Shown here: one piece after another, positions 30,791 to 45,797 of the stretch
Numbering within the stretch: position 1 is the first letter of the stretch
How the letters are laid out: each line of letters opens with the position of its first letter
Source of the DNA: Hypomesus transpacificus
Lineage: Eukaryota > Chordata > Actinopteri > Osmeriformes > Osmeridae
Reading direction: 5' to 3'
Assembly (NCBI RefSeq): GCF_021917145.1
Contig: NC_061068.1
Location: 6,341,344-6,405,343, forward strand
Length of the DNA: 64,000 nt
Translations under genes and position numbers: made by a program
The notes under the pieces: generated by a model
Databases searched by the model: none
The model's input: the letters and a program-made list of their open reading frames with translations, nothing else
Told to the model about the DNA's origin: nothing

Positions 30791-32694
30791 TCAGTCTGTG
30801 GTGGTGCGGCGGTACCAGAAGCGGGCCCTGAAGTCATCGCTGCAGGTCATGAAGCCCGGATTGGTGGGCGAGTGGACAATACAGCGGACAATGTTGTTGT
30901 GGCCCAGGGACAGAAGGTTCTTCCTCTCGGCCGAGCGCGAGTCCCAACAGCACAAGCTGATGGTGCGCTCATCAGGCAAAAGGACGTAGTCCTCTGTGTG
31001 GTTGAACACACCCTGCGTGCGGTGCATCTGGCGACCACTCAAGCCCGCACCTGTGAAAAGAGGGACAACACTGGAACACTGGACTTTCTCAAAATAAGCC
31101 ATCATCTCAGGAGATGCAGGTAAGGCTCTTACGTTCAGTATTGCATATGGGCAAGCAGGTGTCGATGGACAAAAATGGACCACTTGTTAATCTGATACCA
31201 GATTAAACAGTGTATCTCATAACATTATCCATTTGTCATTACAGCTTTATGTTTTCAGGTGGCATCCTCACCTGTGTACTTGACAAGTGTGCGTCCAGTA
31301 GAGATCTCCCACAGCTTTACCACAGAGTCTTTCCCACTTGACAGAATGTACTTAGAGTTCTTGGAGAATACGGCAGAGCAGACCTCAGCACCGTCGTGAG
31401 CCTTGTCAAAGGTGGTCACACAACGGTTTGACACTCCATCCCACAGCTTGATGCTGCCATCCTTGCTGCATGTCACATAACTGTTGGCACTGGGGTTGTA
31501 GTTGACGGAACAGATGGTGTCTGTGTGCTGGTCCAATGGGTTGCATGATACAAAGCACTGGAAGGTGTTGACATCATAGAGTCGCAGGGTGGGATGCTGG
31601 GTTCCCACTAACAGAAAGTCACCTGATGGATGGAAGGATATAGAACGAAGCATTTCTGCTTCCTGTGGAGTGGATTCCCAGAAATGAACAGTCAGGAATA
31701 AAGCCATTGCGTCAAATGCATAAAATATATATGTACAAGGAGAGAGGACAGGTGGGCAACACATTTTTGTGAATGAACATCACAAAATAATAAACATTTG
31801 GTGGATAAAGATCACAACAGCTGTATTGTAAATAGAGAATCGTATCAACAGATGTTTACCTGAATATGCTTAAAAGCTCTTTTCGCAGACGGTTTTGAGT
31901 AGTCAAAGAGTTTGAGGGTGTAGTCACGGGATCCAGAGGCTAGGATCTGTTCAGTAGGATGGAAGGAGAGGCAAGTGACCTCATCCACATGGTCATACAG
32001 TGTCCGAATCACTGGGTGGTTCTCCATGTTCTGCTGGGCGGTCTCATTCATCATCACCTACAGAACAAAGAGCCATGAAGGCACAGCTACAACTTCTTTC
32101 CAACGTGCAACATGTCATGGTAAATGATTAGTGATGATGGCTGCGCTCCCTGTCTCTCAGACAAGCCTCACTTCAATGGGCATGGCACTTTTAGCCAGCA
32201 TGCGCTCTGTGTCCAAGATCTTGATGGAGGCATCAGCAGAGCCTGTTGCAATAAGTTGGCCATCGCGGCTGTAAGTGGCAACACGACATGGCCCCTTGTG
32301 AGATGTTACGTAGCAGGTCTCGTATTCTGAGGCTTCGGGAGACATGGTCTGCACATCTGCATCAAACTCCAGGTCAATTCCCACACCAGGTGCCACTGTG
32401 TCTGACCGACCAATGGCATATTGAACTGCACTGTCATCGTTTTCCATACCTGTGACAGATAGGTTTATAAATGTTACTGTCATTGCATAGAAACGTGAAA
32501 ATCAAGCTAAACAAATCCAACATACCAATTTTTGCCAACTGCATCAACTGTTCAGATGGTGACACCACACTGGGTGGCTTCACCTCGTTGATGAGGTTGT
32601 TGGCAATGTTGGTGTAGCCATCATAGAGCAGCTGGCTGATTATAAGCTTGTATAGGTGCTGTCGGTCCCTTAAAGTCGGTTTAGGGCGATACAT
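30791..32694 (-). CDS. cstf1: cstf1, cleavage stimulation factor subunit 1 (CstF-50), complete
   Basis: Five coding exons, minus strand: 32526-32694, 32172-32449, 31860-32057, 31272-31662 and 30791-31050; total 1296 bp, 431 aa, exactly the human length. The N-terminus ([19 protein letters not shown]) is the dimerisation domain. Seven WD40 repeats follow from about residue 100, with segments such as [38 protein letters not shown] and [20 protein letters not shown]. The C-terminus reads [15 protein letters not shown]. CstF-50 works in the nuclear CstF complex with CstF-64 and CstF-77, helping cleavage before polyadenylation and linking it to RNA polymerase II and BARD1. A 5' UTR part starts at 32743 behind a clear acceptor, with an upstream noncoding exon near 33196-33240. 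Near-identity to the human protein indicates strong constraint. Confidence 0.98.
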
Positions 32695-33195
32695 CTTAAT
32701 TAGCAAATTACGATTTTCAGATGTGACGATTACAACAAAGTATCTGAAATAAAAACAACACATGCACGCCGTTAGTCATCACCAGCATATCAAATAGTTT
32801 ATATCTGTTAGCTTTGCCGACGCTTGCTGGTTATATTTATATAGTATAATTGCTCTGGTTGTATTACCGGGCACACTTTTGCAGCTAGCTAGCTAGACAA
32901 CTACGGTAATGGATTGCTAATGGCTACCTAGGGAGCAAGTTCGATAGCTAGTACTATTGCCATTGAAATGAATGAAACTTGCTAGCTGGCTAAGTAGCAC
33001 TGAGTGCAGCACGAAGCCAGCTAATATAACGTAGACTAGATACAGTACCTAGCAAGTCATTGTGGAGTGTGTTAAGATGACCTCAATAGCTAAATCAATA
33101 TAATACGTATTTTACAGTATCTAAAGTAGCCACTTCATATGTTCTATGTTCACTTGAATTGAAGCAGCTAATAAGCTAACTAGTAACAATACTAC

Positions 33196-33540
33196 CTTGA
33201 TAGGAGAGGCGCTGTTTCCAAAAGCGCTGCATGCTAAATGTGCGCCGTAGGTTGAATTCTCCAAACTCAACGTATTTGCGTCATGTGATGTGTACGCCAC
33301 GTTGTAGTCGAAAGGAAGTCGTCCATAATACAGTCAGACAGTCAGACGTTAAGAACGGATCTAGGAGCAGTTGGCCTACCCGAAATGTAAAAAAAGATTG
33401 CATCGGCCAAACTGTGTACCCATTCTGGACCAGTTCTCAGTACTAGACTTCGATTTTCATATAAAAACGGCATTGATATAGAGAGCGCAAATGCGCATTC
33501 CGAGAAATCCAGACGGGGGCGCGCAAGTATTGGTAGAAAA
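33196..33540 (-). promoter_or_regulatory. cstf1 noncoding exon 1 and CpG-rich promoter
   Basis: A donor (TCAAG then GTAGTA, minus strand) at 33196 ends a likely untranslated first exon. Upstream sequence is CpG-rich for this window and includes GCGTCATGTGATG (E-box-like) and a GGAAG ETS-like core near 33300-33330. The exact start site is unknown. Confidence 0.6.
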
Positions 33541-36831
<3,291 letters not shown>

Positions 36832-36874
36832 GTAATTAAAGGCCCTGCATCAGAACATCACAACGGCTGTTGTC

Positions 36875-39800
36875 ATGGAGACTGGCAAGCAGGGCTTTGT
36901 GAATGTTTCTGTGCTTGGCAGCTCAGTCTCAGCGCAGAGAGAAAACAGGATGCACGTCCAGGCCCCACCGACGACTATGCTCATCCACACGATACCTGCT
37001 GCGCCACCACATCCCCGGGCACAGATACACCCACAAGCCCAGCTACCTGCAGCCACCCAGGAATCTGCCCACCAGCATCTGCCAGTGCCGCCTCTATATG
37101 CCAAAGAGACACTTCCCTTCCTGACGCTCCATTTCCCTGGAGGGCTAGAGCTTCATCAGGGACCTAGCCCAGCGACAGCCGTGTCTGCAGCCAGACCCAA
37201 GTCTACAGGGAAGCATTTGTGCCCTCATTGTGGCCGGGACTGTCTGAAACCCAGTGTGCTGGAGAAGCACCTGCGCTGCCACACCGGGGAAAGGCCTTAC
37301 CCTTGCACTACCTGTGGCGTCTCCTTCAAGACCCAGAGCAACCTCTACAAGCACAAACGCACCCAGGCCCATGCCCGCCTCTCATCTGAGTCTGAGCAGA
37401 GCAGTTTAGGCAGCCAAGACAGCTTGAGCAGCTCTGGGGATACTTATACCACCAGCCTGTCTTTAGATGTCCTCAGTGGGGACTCTGGGAATCAAAACAT
37501 GGAGGTTAGTGCATCTCTCTGTCAAGCCATCTCTCCAGTTAGCTCTGTGCTGCCCCCTACTGCTCAGGTTGGTCTAGAGACAGGCTGGGCCCTGCACCAG
37601 GCTGCTTTGGTGGGCCTTATTCTTGCACCTGGAAATGACCATAATGTCCAAGGTACAAAATCTGAGGGTATGAATTACTTTGATAAGACAAATGAAGAAG
37701 AGAAAGATAAAACAATTGAAAATACAAAGCCTCGACTGGCTCCAAATCGTCATCTCCCCCTCCAGAGGCAAGAGGCAACCCTGTTTTCCAAACATTGGGA
37801 GAATTCTGTATCAAGAGGAAAATCCCAGAGCCATGACAGCACAGATTCCGGATTCAGTGAGAGTATTGAGCAGCCCTGGACCACCAGTCCTGGGATTGTG
37901 CTGCCTGACCACAGTATGGAGTCCCTTGTTGAGTCCAGTCTGGAAGTCCACAGCCAGCCTAACACCACCCACATCTCCACCAAGCCTGACCTTACTACTT
38001 CAGAGACCAAATCCAGTGTATCAGAGCAGGAACAGAAGAAACTGGAGGAAAGGATCTCCAAACTGATATCTGAGAATGATGCAGTAGTGGATGATAAACA
38101 CCTGGAAAACGTGAGGCCTCGGAAGACAATGTTGTCCAAGCAAGGGAGTATTGACCTCCCCATGCCATACACCTACAAAGACTCATTTCACTTTGAGATA
38201 AAGACCAGCAAACCCTCTAATGCTGCATTAAGTTGGCAGAAAGCAGACCGAGGGACAGCCCTGTATAGCTCTGTGCCCAGCCAACACTCCTCCAGCGTAG
38301 AACATGCTCCCCTGACACGCAGCAGTTCCCTGCCCTTCAGCGTGGGAATTCAGCACTCAGAGAGGAGCAGCACAGCCTCTCCCCAGAACAGAGATTTCAT
38401 AACTTTAGCCAGAAGAGGCAGCTCGGGACATACATACCCAGCAGGCTTTGGCACAAAGTCTGTAGACCAGCAGGTGTCCAATCATCGCCCACTAGTACGC
38501 CAGGCAGCCATGGACTGCAACCCGGCAACAGAAGGCCTCGCTTTGACATCATCACTGGAGGAGGTCTTTCCCAACAGTCTTTGCTCAGATGGCGACAGCA
38601 ACGACATTTGTGTGGAGCCAAGCAGCCAAAAGTGTCGCAGGAAGAAATCACAGAAGTTTGCCTACAACAAATGGTACATGTATGGGGGTGGAACTTTTAA
38701 AAAGCTGTACAGTACAGACAAAGTTGAGAATAATACTGTTCTCAAGGCTAGAAAGTCAATGCCGAGCCAAGAGCATGAGGTGGTCCAGGGGATTCAGAGA
38801 AGGGGCTCATTAATGCACAGGGAGCTTGTCACATCAGTGGGGTCTACAAAAGACTGCACTGCAACAGTGTGTCACCCATCCAGCCTTCCAGCCAACTTGC
38901 CCTCTGTCCCATGTGGGAATGTATATCAAACAGGCAGCCATCTTGATTCCTCGTTTACTACGCTGAAAACAACCTTTGTGGAAAAACTGTCTCTGTCAAC
39001 ACATCCACCAACCACTGGAGCAGCAAATGCTAAGAGTACAGAATCTGTTGCAGAGAGTGTAACGCATGGGGGAAAACACACTGGCAGTGTCTCGCTACAT
39101 CAACATTGTACAAGATATATTCACTCAGAGACTAAGAAGCAGAGAACTGACAACAACATATGTTCACTGGGGACGCAGTTTGACCCCAACGCCAGTAAAA
39201 CTGTGATGCTCCCTGTCAATACTGGTATGACCTGCTCTGCTTCGTGTGTGATGAACACCAACAGAACCTATGTGAGCACTTCATTCTCCTCTAACAACCC
39301 TACTGCCACTAAAACCAACTTTCTACCAAAGTACCAGCTGAAGCTACCCAACACAACAGACTCAGACTCTTCATCACTGACCTTAAATCAACCCACTGGT
39401 ATAATTAGCCATAACACCATCTGTACCATGTCCTCCTGCCAGACATCAAGAACTATAACAACTGGAAAGAAAGACATTCCATCCTCAGAATCCTCATGTA
39501 TGGATCAGAGTCAGACAGTTATGTCTCCACCAACAACAGTTGAAAAACAGCCATCTACCAACAAAGCCTTAGTAGAAAGTGAGACTGTCACAACAACGAC
39601 AATTTTAGTCAAGGAAAGGGATGCAAAACCACCCACCACATATATACAGCATCCACCTGTTGTGGCTTTTGCAGAGAACCTCTCTGCTACATGTACGCCT
39701 ATCACAACCTCAGTTAGGAATCTGACTGTTGCACCCAGTACAGTTTCCACTAATAATGTCTCATTAATATCAGAGAACAGTTTTACTGAAGAGTTGAACA

Positions 39801-42800
39801 CAGCTGCCATACCTTGTCACATTATTCCATACAATGACTCAGAGTGCTCAGCTGCCCAGAATGTATTTCATGTTCGGACGGCAGATCTCCAGATCTGCCT
39901 GGAGATCATATCTGATGAGCAGCTGGCTCTCATAGAGCCCCAGATTGAAAGGCAAGGCCATACAATTGGGTCTGGATTGTTTACCCATAGTGAAGAAACA
40001 AGGACCAATTCAAAGGACCCCACACACGAAGAACAAAGCCATTTTACCTGGGCAACAGTGAATATAAATGCAGATTTGGGGCCTAAAAAGGCTGAATCTC
40101 AAAATCAGGTTAAGTTGTCATCCTCAGAAGGTTTTCAGAACATCAAATCCTTATTACCAGAACGTTTTCATCAGATGGATCAAAACATTGCTGATAAAGA
40201 CCACAACAATAGAAGGCAGACAGAGAGACTGTTCAAAATTGAATCTACTCCTTTAACTAACACAGGACAACCGACACAATTCTTACAGGTTTCAACCACA
40301 TCACCAGACCCATTATTTACCCCTGGAACTCATAAACACATGCTTCTACCAACACAGAAGAACCGAGCGGGGGTTTTGTCAGCTCCTGTCTCCTCAAAAG
40401 GTGTGAAATCAGAAAGGAGCCAAACACAGGAAGAAAATGTCCTCCCGAAGAAGCCTATTAGCCAAAAGGGCCAGGTTTCTGATGAGCTGCCTGGCCAACA
40501 CAAAGTCTGCCTGGTAGCCAGCTCCTCATTGTCATCTTCTACAGCAGCAAAGAGCATCTCAGGAAGTGGATTACAGGAAGATGATAGCCAACACAAATCT
40601 CTAAATCAAAGAGCCACATGTAACATGGACAAGATGAAAACTAAGAATACAACCCTGGAACAAGAAGCCCCTACTTCAGATGGAATGCCTAGAGAATCCT
40701 ATCTGCCCCTGCAGTCATGCTCTGGTCAGAAGGCTAATGCTGAGAGCAGTGTCACTTTCCCCAAAAAGGAGCCTTCTATTTTCCAGAACAAAGCCTTTAA
40801 ACCTTATGGAGAACCCGACTCAAAAGAAATACAAGTCCATAATAGTTTCATGGAATTTGAACCTGTGAACTCAAAGATCTATTCTAGTTCCACAATGTCA
40901 TCAAAAACATTTGGTGTGGGCCATATCAACATCGAAACTCTGGATGTACATGTACCTTTGCCATGCCAGGCTCAGTGTAAATCAGAGGAACACAGAGACT
41001 CACAGCTGGTCCAGTTTACCTTTGAGCCTTACAGCATTCATGAGGAAAGGCCCAAACATGCCCCTGGTGTCTCTTTATCCAATCAAGACCCAACAACAGG
41101 TAGGTATACAGGTGTTTATCAAATTGTATTAGTTATTCTTAGTTTATGCAGCATCATGCAGTTGTGAGCACAATCAAGTTTACAAATTGTCAGAAATCTG
41201 ATATTTCTATTTGAATTACCTCTTTCCTCCACAAGGGGGTAGTAAATGATCATGGTTCTTGTCGGATTCTCTTTGAAATGAGAAGTCATAAAACTTGTCA
41301 CAACACCTTTTGCTGAAAAGACCAATGAGTTTTGTACAAAATAAATAAAGACAGCTGACATTCCATCTTTAACTGCCTCAAAAGGCACCCTGAATAAACA
41401 GTAAGTAAGTAAAAAAATAAGTAAGTAAGTAAGAATTTTTTTTTCTGCATTGGAAAAATAGAGCTTTCAGCTCCTCCTTCACAATAAATATTCCCTCTTA
41501 ATAAAGTAAATAAATACATCTAAATGTTGAATTAAAAAGATTTAAAAAAAAAGTCTTTACAAACAATTAATTGAGTGTCTACATATCTTTTTACAAATGG
41601 TTTGCCAACAAATCCAATTGACCAGTAAATAATGACTTTTAGGAACACATGACCTCTATGATGTTAATGCAGGAGTTACACCTACAGCTTAGGTAAGTCA
41701 GCTGACAACTGAGCTTTAGATAGTCTCATATAGGGATATTTCTTTATACCAGTCTAAAGTCTCGATACCTACACTCTGTGGGAATGTGTAGGCTTTATTG
41801 GTTATGATTTCGAACCTCTTTCATTGGTTCAGTAATGCAAAAATATGAATAATTTATAATGGTTTGAATATGTTATTTAGTAGTTCTTTAATTATCTGCA
41901 AATCACCACCAAAGGATGATTATTATGAGGTATTGTCCACAGTCAAAACAAATACCCCACCGGGCACAGAGAGTAAGAGTTGGTTCACACTTACAAGTCG
42001 TCTTGGCTTGACTAGGCAGTGGTGTTTTGACTGATCAAATGCTTTCAGGAACAACAGAGGAGCCTCTGGAGGTCAGAGGAAGTGCCTTCCCCCGAGGTTC
42101 CTCACACAGCAGACCCCTGGGTTACAGAGGATTCGGCCTCTGTCTCCTTTCCAGACAGCTGACATGCAATTTGAAATATAAACGCAGACTAGTCTTAAAG
42201 CAACTCTGCACAGAGGCACGCGCTCAAGTTCAGCCAAACCAAATAGACCCTGAGTATCAGACCAGTTGTTTTTTCACCAAGACAATTACTGCTATATCTC
42301 CTCCTTCATAGCTATCTACCGAACATAATATATACTGTCCACATGTTAGTCTCAGTCTCAGATATGCAATCGCTACATATTCATTAATTTGGTTGACATT
42401 AGGTTTGCAATGAAGCGTAATGTTTTTTGGTTTCATTTTATTTTATGGCATTTTCTGCTTTATGGGATAGACAGTGAAAAATGACAGGAAATGTAGGGGA
42501 AAGAGAGAGAGGGGAGGACATGCAGAAAATGGTCTGAGGAGGATTTAAATCCAGGCCCCTGCGGTAAAGCATCAGCCTATGTGGTTCTCACACTTGACTG
42601 GTGAGCCACAGGGAGCCCCCAAGGCATACCATTTAAATAATATAATGTTGGAGCTATACTGTGATTACAGTCAATACATGTCTTCTTTAGTTAAAGCTTG
42701 GGACTCAAAATCATGTCAGACATTTTTCTTATATTCTGCATTGTGAAATCCAAAGAGGTTTGTTTCTTCCATTGCAAAATATAGTGTGTAATGTATGTCA

Positions 42801-44951
42801 GCACACTCATTAACTGAAAGTGACTGTAAATAAGTTTACATTTGTTGTTGTGATTGTTTATTTGGTCAGACATTTACTACATGTATCTATCAATCATGTT
42901 ATTGACTGAAATACCATAGCATTACAAAGTCGGAATGATCTCCATAATTTAAATCACATTTCACTGACTGGATATCGTTCCAGACAAGCCAAACTCTAAA
43001 TATGAATGAAGGACAGGATCATAAAACAGTTGTGAACTCATGTTCACCCCCCTGGTCCCCTAACCTCCACAAACACGTACAAACATACACAATACAAATG
43101 CTTTTAATTTGTTGTTGTGCCCTTAGGGGATGTAGAGAGAGGCTGCCTGACAGGAGATTCTATCCAAAGGGAGAATGGAAAACTAGGCCTTCAGAGGCCT
43201 CTTTGGCAACCCGACAACGCAGCCACGGAGTCCAGGGAGAGAAAGGTTTTTGGAGAACCAGACAACCAACACGCTGAGCAACAACAGAGTAGAGGAAGAG
43301 TAAAAAAGAAGGATGGAGGAGAACAAAGTTTGAAGAGAGACAAAGTGCTGGAGAGGGAGGAAGTCAGGCTGAAGGCAGGTGATCTACATATCCAGCAAAC
43401 AGATGTGTTTAGGCATGAGGTTGGTACACTTTCCAATTCCAATGTATTTACAGCTAAGATGCAAAGACATGTTTCATGTATCAGACACTGTATGCCACTG
43501 TAATAGAACTGCAACTCATAATTAAATGTTATATTTTAATCAAAGAAAGAAATACTTAAACCACAGACTCAGTGGTTTAGACATTGGCATTCAACAAAAC
43601 ATACAGATGGTCAACATAGTAGGCTTACCAGTTCCATGTATAATCATACTGTATGTGGTGTAACAGTCTGAATGTAAAGCGCATGAATTATTCATTGTAA
43701 CAATACCATATGATTGTTCTTTCTTATATGTGTCAAAATGCTTTCTTCTTGCAAATGTAAATTCTTTCATCACAGGTTTAAACATTTATGTTTGAGGCCA
43801 CAGTTCTGTGCAAGTCATTAATTCTATTTCATCTACAGGTGCTGTGCATCTGACAAATTCAAGTTGACATGCATTATTTTACATAGTTCCATTTATCATA
43901 CCTCCAGCTCACCACCAGTTACCACAATGCAGCTGGGTAACTTTACAATAAAGTCTGCATCCACCATATGTAAAGACAAATTTAGAATTCTTTCCAATTC
44001 TGATAGTTATTTTAATTGAAACTGAAAGGACAGGTAAGCTTTAAAGTATTAAAAAAATGCCCCTGCACTGATCTAATAAGATGGCTCAGTGAAGAGGATA
44101 ATAATACTGTCTGCTTATGGTGGCATTCCTTTCATCTATGATAGCTAACGCAAATATGATTCTCTTAATAACAGCTCCATGAGGTAAAGGACAAAGCAGA
44201 TTCTCATCAGAACTGTGGACTATCAGCGGAGCCTCGTCAGTTTTTTTCCCAGACACAGGCCGGAATGTTCTGCAACCCCTCTCAACTCTCTCAGCAAATG
44301 ACACTCACTTCCAGTCCCATGAACTCTCAAGACTGTAATACTAGCATTCCTAATCCTTCAGAGCCTGAAATGAAGACTATTGGTAGTCAGATTCCCCAAC
44401 AAATGTGTGACACCAAAATGTTACATGTCAGCTCACCTTTATTCAAGATACAAAAACAACCCGTCCAGAGTGAGACCTGCCTTACAGAAATTACTCAACA
44501 TAGCCAGGTAAACGAGACCAGGGTCAAGTGCAGCTTTAGCAACACTCTATCTGCATCAAAAGGGCAGAAAACACCAAACTCTGTTTCTGTGGATAAAGCT
44601 CATATGAGTACAGCCTTGTGGAGTATGACAATGGATACTCATCAAGACAGCAGTGACACTATGGACAGTCTCATGCACCCATTACACATTGGAACCTCTG
44701 CTGTCACACTGCCAGGGGACATGCCTGACAACAGAGAGCTAACAGCTCCAGTCTACACCACACTCACCAATGTATCTGTGAGGCAAGACAGTTCAAGCAA
44801 ATATGGCTTGGTACCATCAACTGGACAAATTCACACCAACCTGCTACCTGACTGTCTGATGAGTGGGGCAAGGGCAGTCCAGAGCAGCCTGGAGGACATA
44901 GAGGACACCGGCAGCAGCGATGATGAGGGGAAGCTGATCATTGAGCTCTAG
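36875..44951 (+). CDS. znf831: znf831, two-finger C2H2 protein
   Basis: Modelled coding exons: 36875-41099, 43127-43419 and 44175-44951, total 5295 bp, 1764 aa (human about 1677). The large exon holds two C2H2 fingers: C116, C119, H132, H136 and C144, C147, H160, H166 ([18 protein letters not shown], then [16 protein letters not shown]), almost identical to ZNF831. A second conserved block follows near residues 385-445 ([38 protein letters not shown]). The rest is Ser/Thr-rich and poorly conserved. The C-terminus [15 protein letters not shown] corresponds to human DTSSDDEDRLVIEI, which fixes the last exon. The start lies 43 nt after the acceptor at 36831. The exon 2 end and exon 3 start are chosen to keep phase 0; a shorter donor at 43378 breaks the frame with the acceptor used. 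ZNF831 is a presumed nuclear transcription factor of poorly known role. Confidence 0.88.
41400..41436 (+). repeat. Short (AAGT)n microsatellite
   Basis: About nine GTAA/AAGT units with one A-rich interruption, in znf831 intron sequence. Confidence 0.8.
42049..42311 (+). other. Possible alternative znf831 exon
   Basis: A good acceptor (GCTTTCAG) at 42048 opens a frame that joins the large exon in phase (G + GA ACA ACA) and stays open for 87 codons to TAG at 42309. Its basic segment [13 protein letters not shown] loosely recalls the human LKINPKRYKGNFLQSC region. The in-frame donors I can see do not give the phase needed by the exon at 43127, except weak ones. It may be an alternative terminal exon or chance. 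Confidence 0.3.
42446..42620 (-). mobile_element. tRNA-derived SINE (second family), znf831 intron
   Basis: The minus strand starts with a tRNA-like head (GTGGCTCACCAGTCAAG as A-box region, GGATTTAAATCC as decayed B box). TTTTCTGCATGTCCTCCCCTC, a CT-rich stretch and a TTTCCTGTCA-type tail follow. It is the same family as 10085-10265 and more complete here. Confidence 0.7.
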
Positions 44952-45779
44952 ACAGGAGGGAGTACACAGGAACATATGCAGACATAAATGCTGGCCGAGA
45001 TAGACTCATAGTTGGTGTGTGTCACAATCTAACGTGTCTTTCTCGCGTGCAACCGAAACCACCAAAATTAGCTCCTGCTCTCACTCTCACACCTGCAGCT
45101 CTATACCCTTGCCCCCCAACACACACACACCTGTTCATATGAATCATGCATCACCTCTTTATCTCCTGATGTTGGACTGCCAGTTAGGGCACCTGGGGCA
45201 AAGCACCATCCACCACAGGAATGCAATCCTTTCCCAGACTGTGTTTACTGATAGTGAGTCAGTCTGACATGGCACAGGAGTGCAGATCACAGGAAACGAG
45301 CACGTGCAAACAAATCTCATAACTCAGGCAGCCATTGATCATCAGGTTGGTGTTACGACAGGAAACCACGGCAGGTACTTATACCTTATATGGCATAGAA
45401 CTGAGCACAAGCTCTATCAGATTTATGTCTGCTGTGGATGTCTGTGCTGTATGGTATCGCTCTTGTTAATGTACATTGTGTAAATAGGTCAGACACAGGG
45501 ATTATTGGGGTATTCCGAAGTTTCATTTAATTAAGTCAAAGTACAGATTTCTTTTTCAAAAGCTGGCAGCACGGTATTATGGTGGTATTATGGTGGAGAT
45601 ACAGAAAAAAGTTGATTCAGTCTACGTATATTGCAAATAGCTGCACCATGTGCCTATGACCATAGTAACCCATGGTTTATTGATGGATTGATTGATTATT
45701 GATTTATTGATATACCATGCCCTCTTGTGATTTATAGCTTATCTATAAAAAAAAAAATGTTTACTCAAATTAAATGCTG

Positions 45780-45797
45780 AATAAATGAAAAAATAAA
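45780..45797 (+). terminator. Candidate znf831 poly(A) signals
   Basis: Two AATAAA hexamers at 45780-45785 and 45792-45797, about 830 nt after the stop at 44949-44951. The intervening sequence has no conserved coding frame and fits a 3' UTR. Confidence 0.5.
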
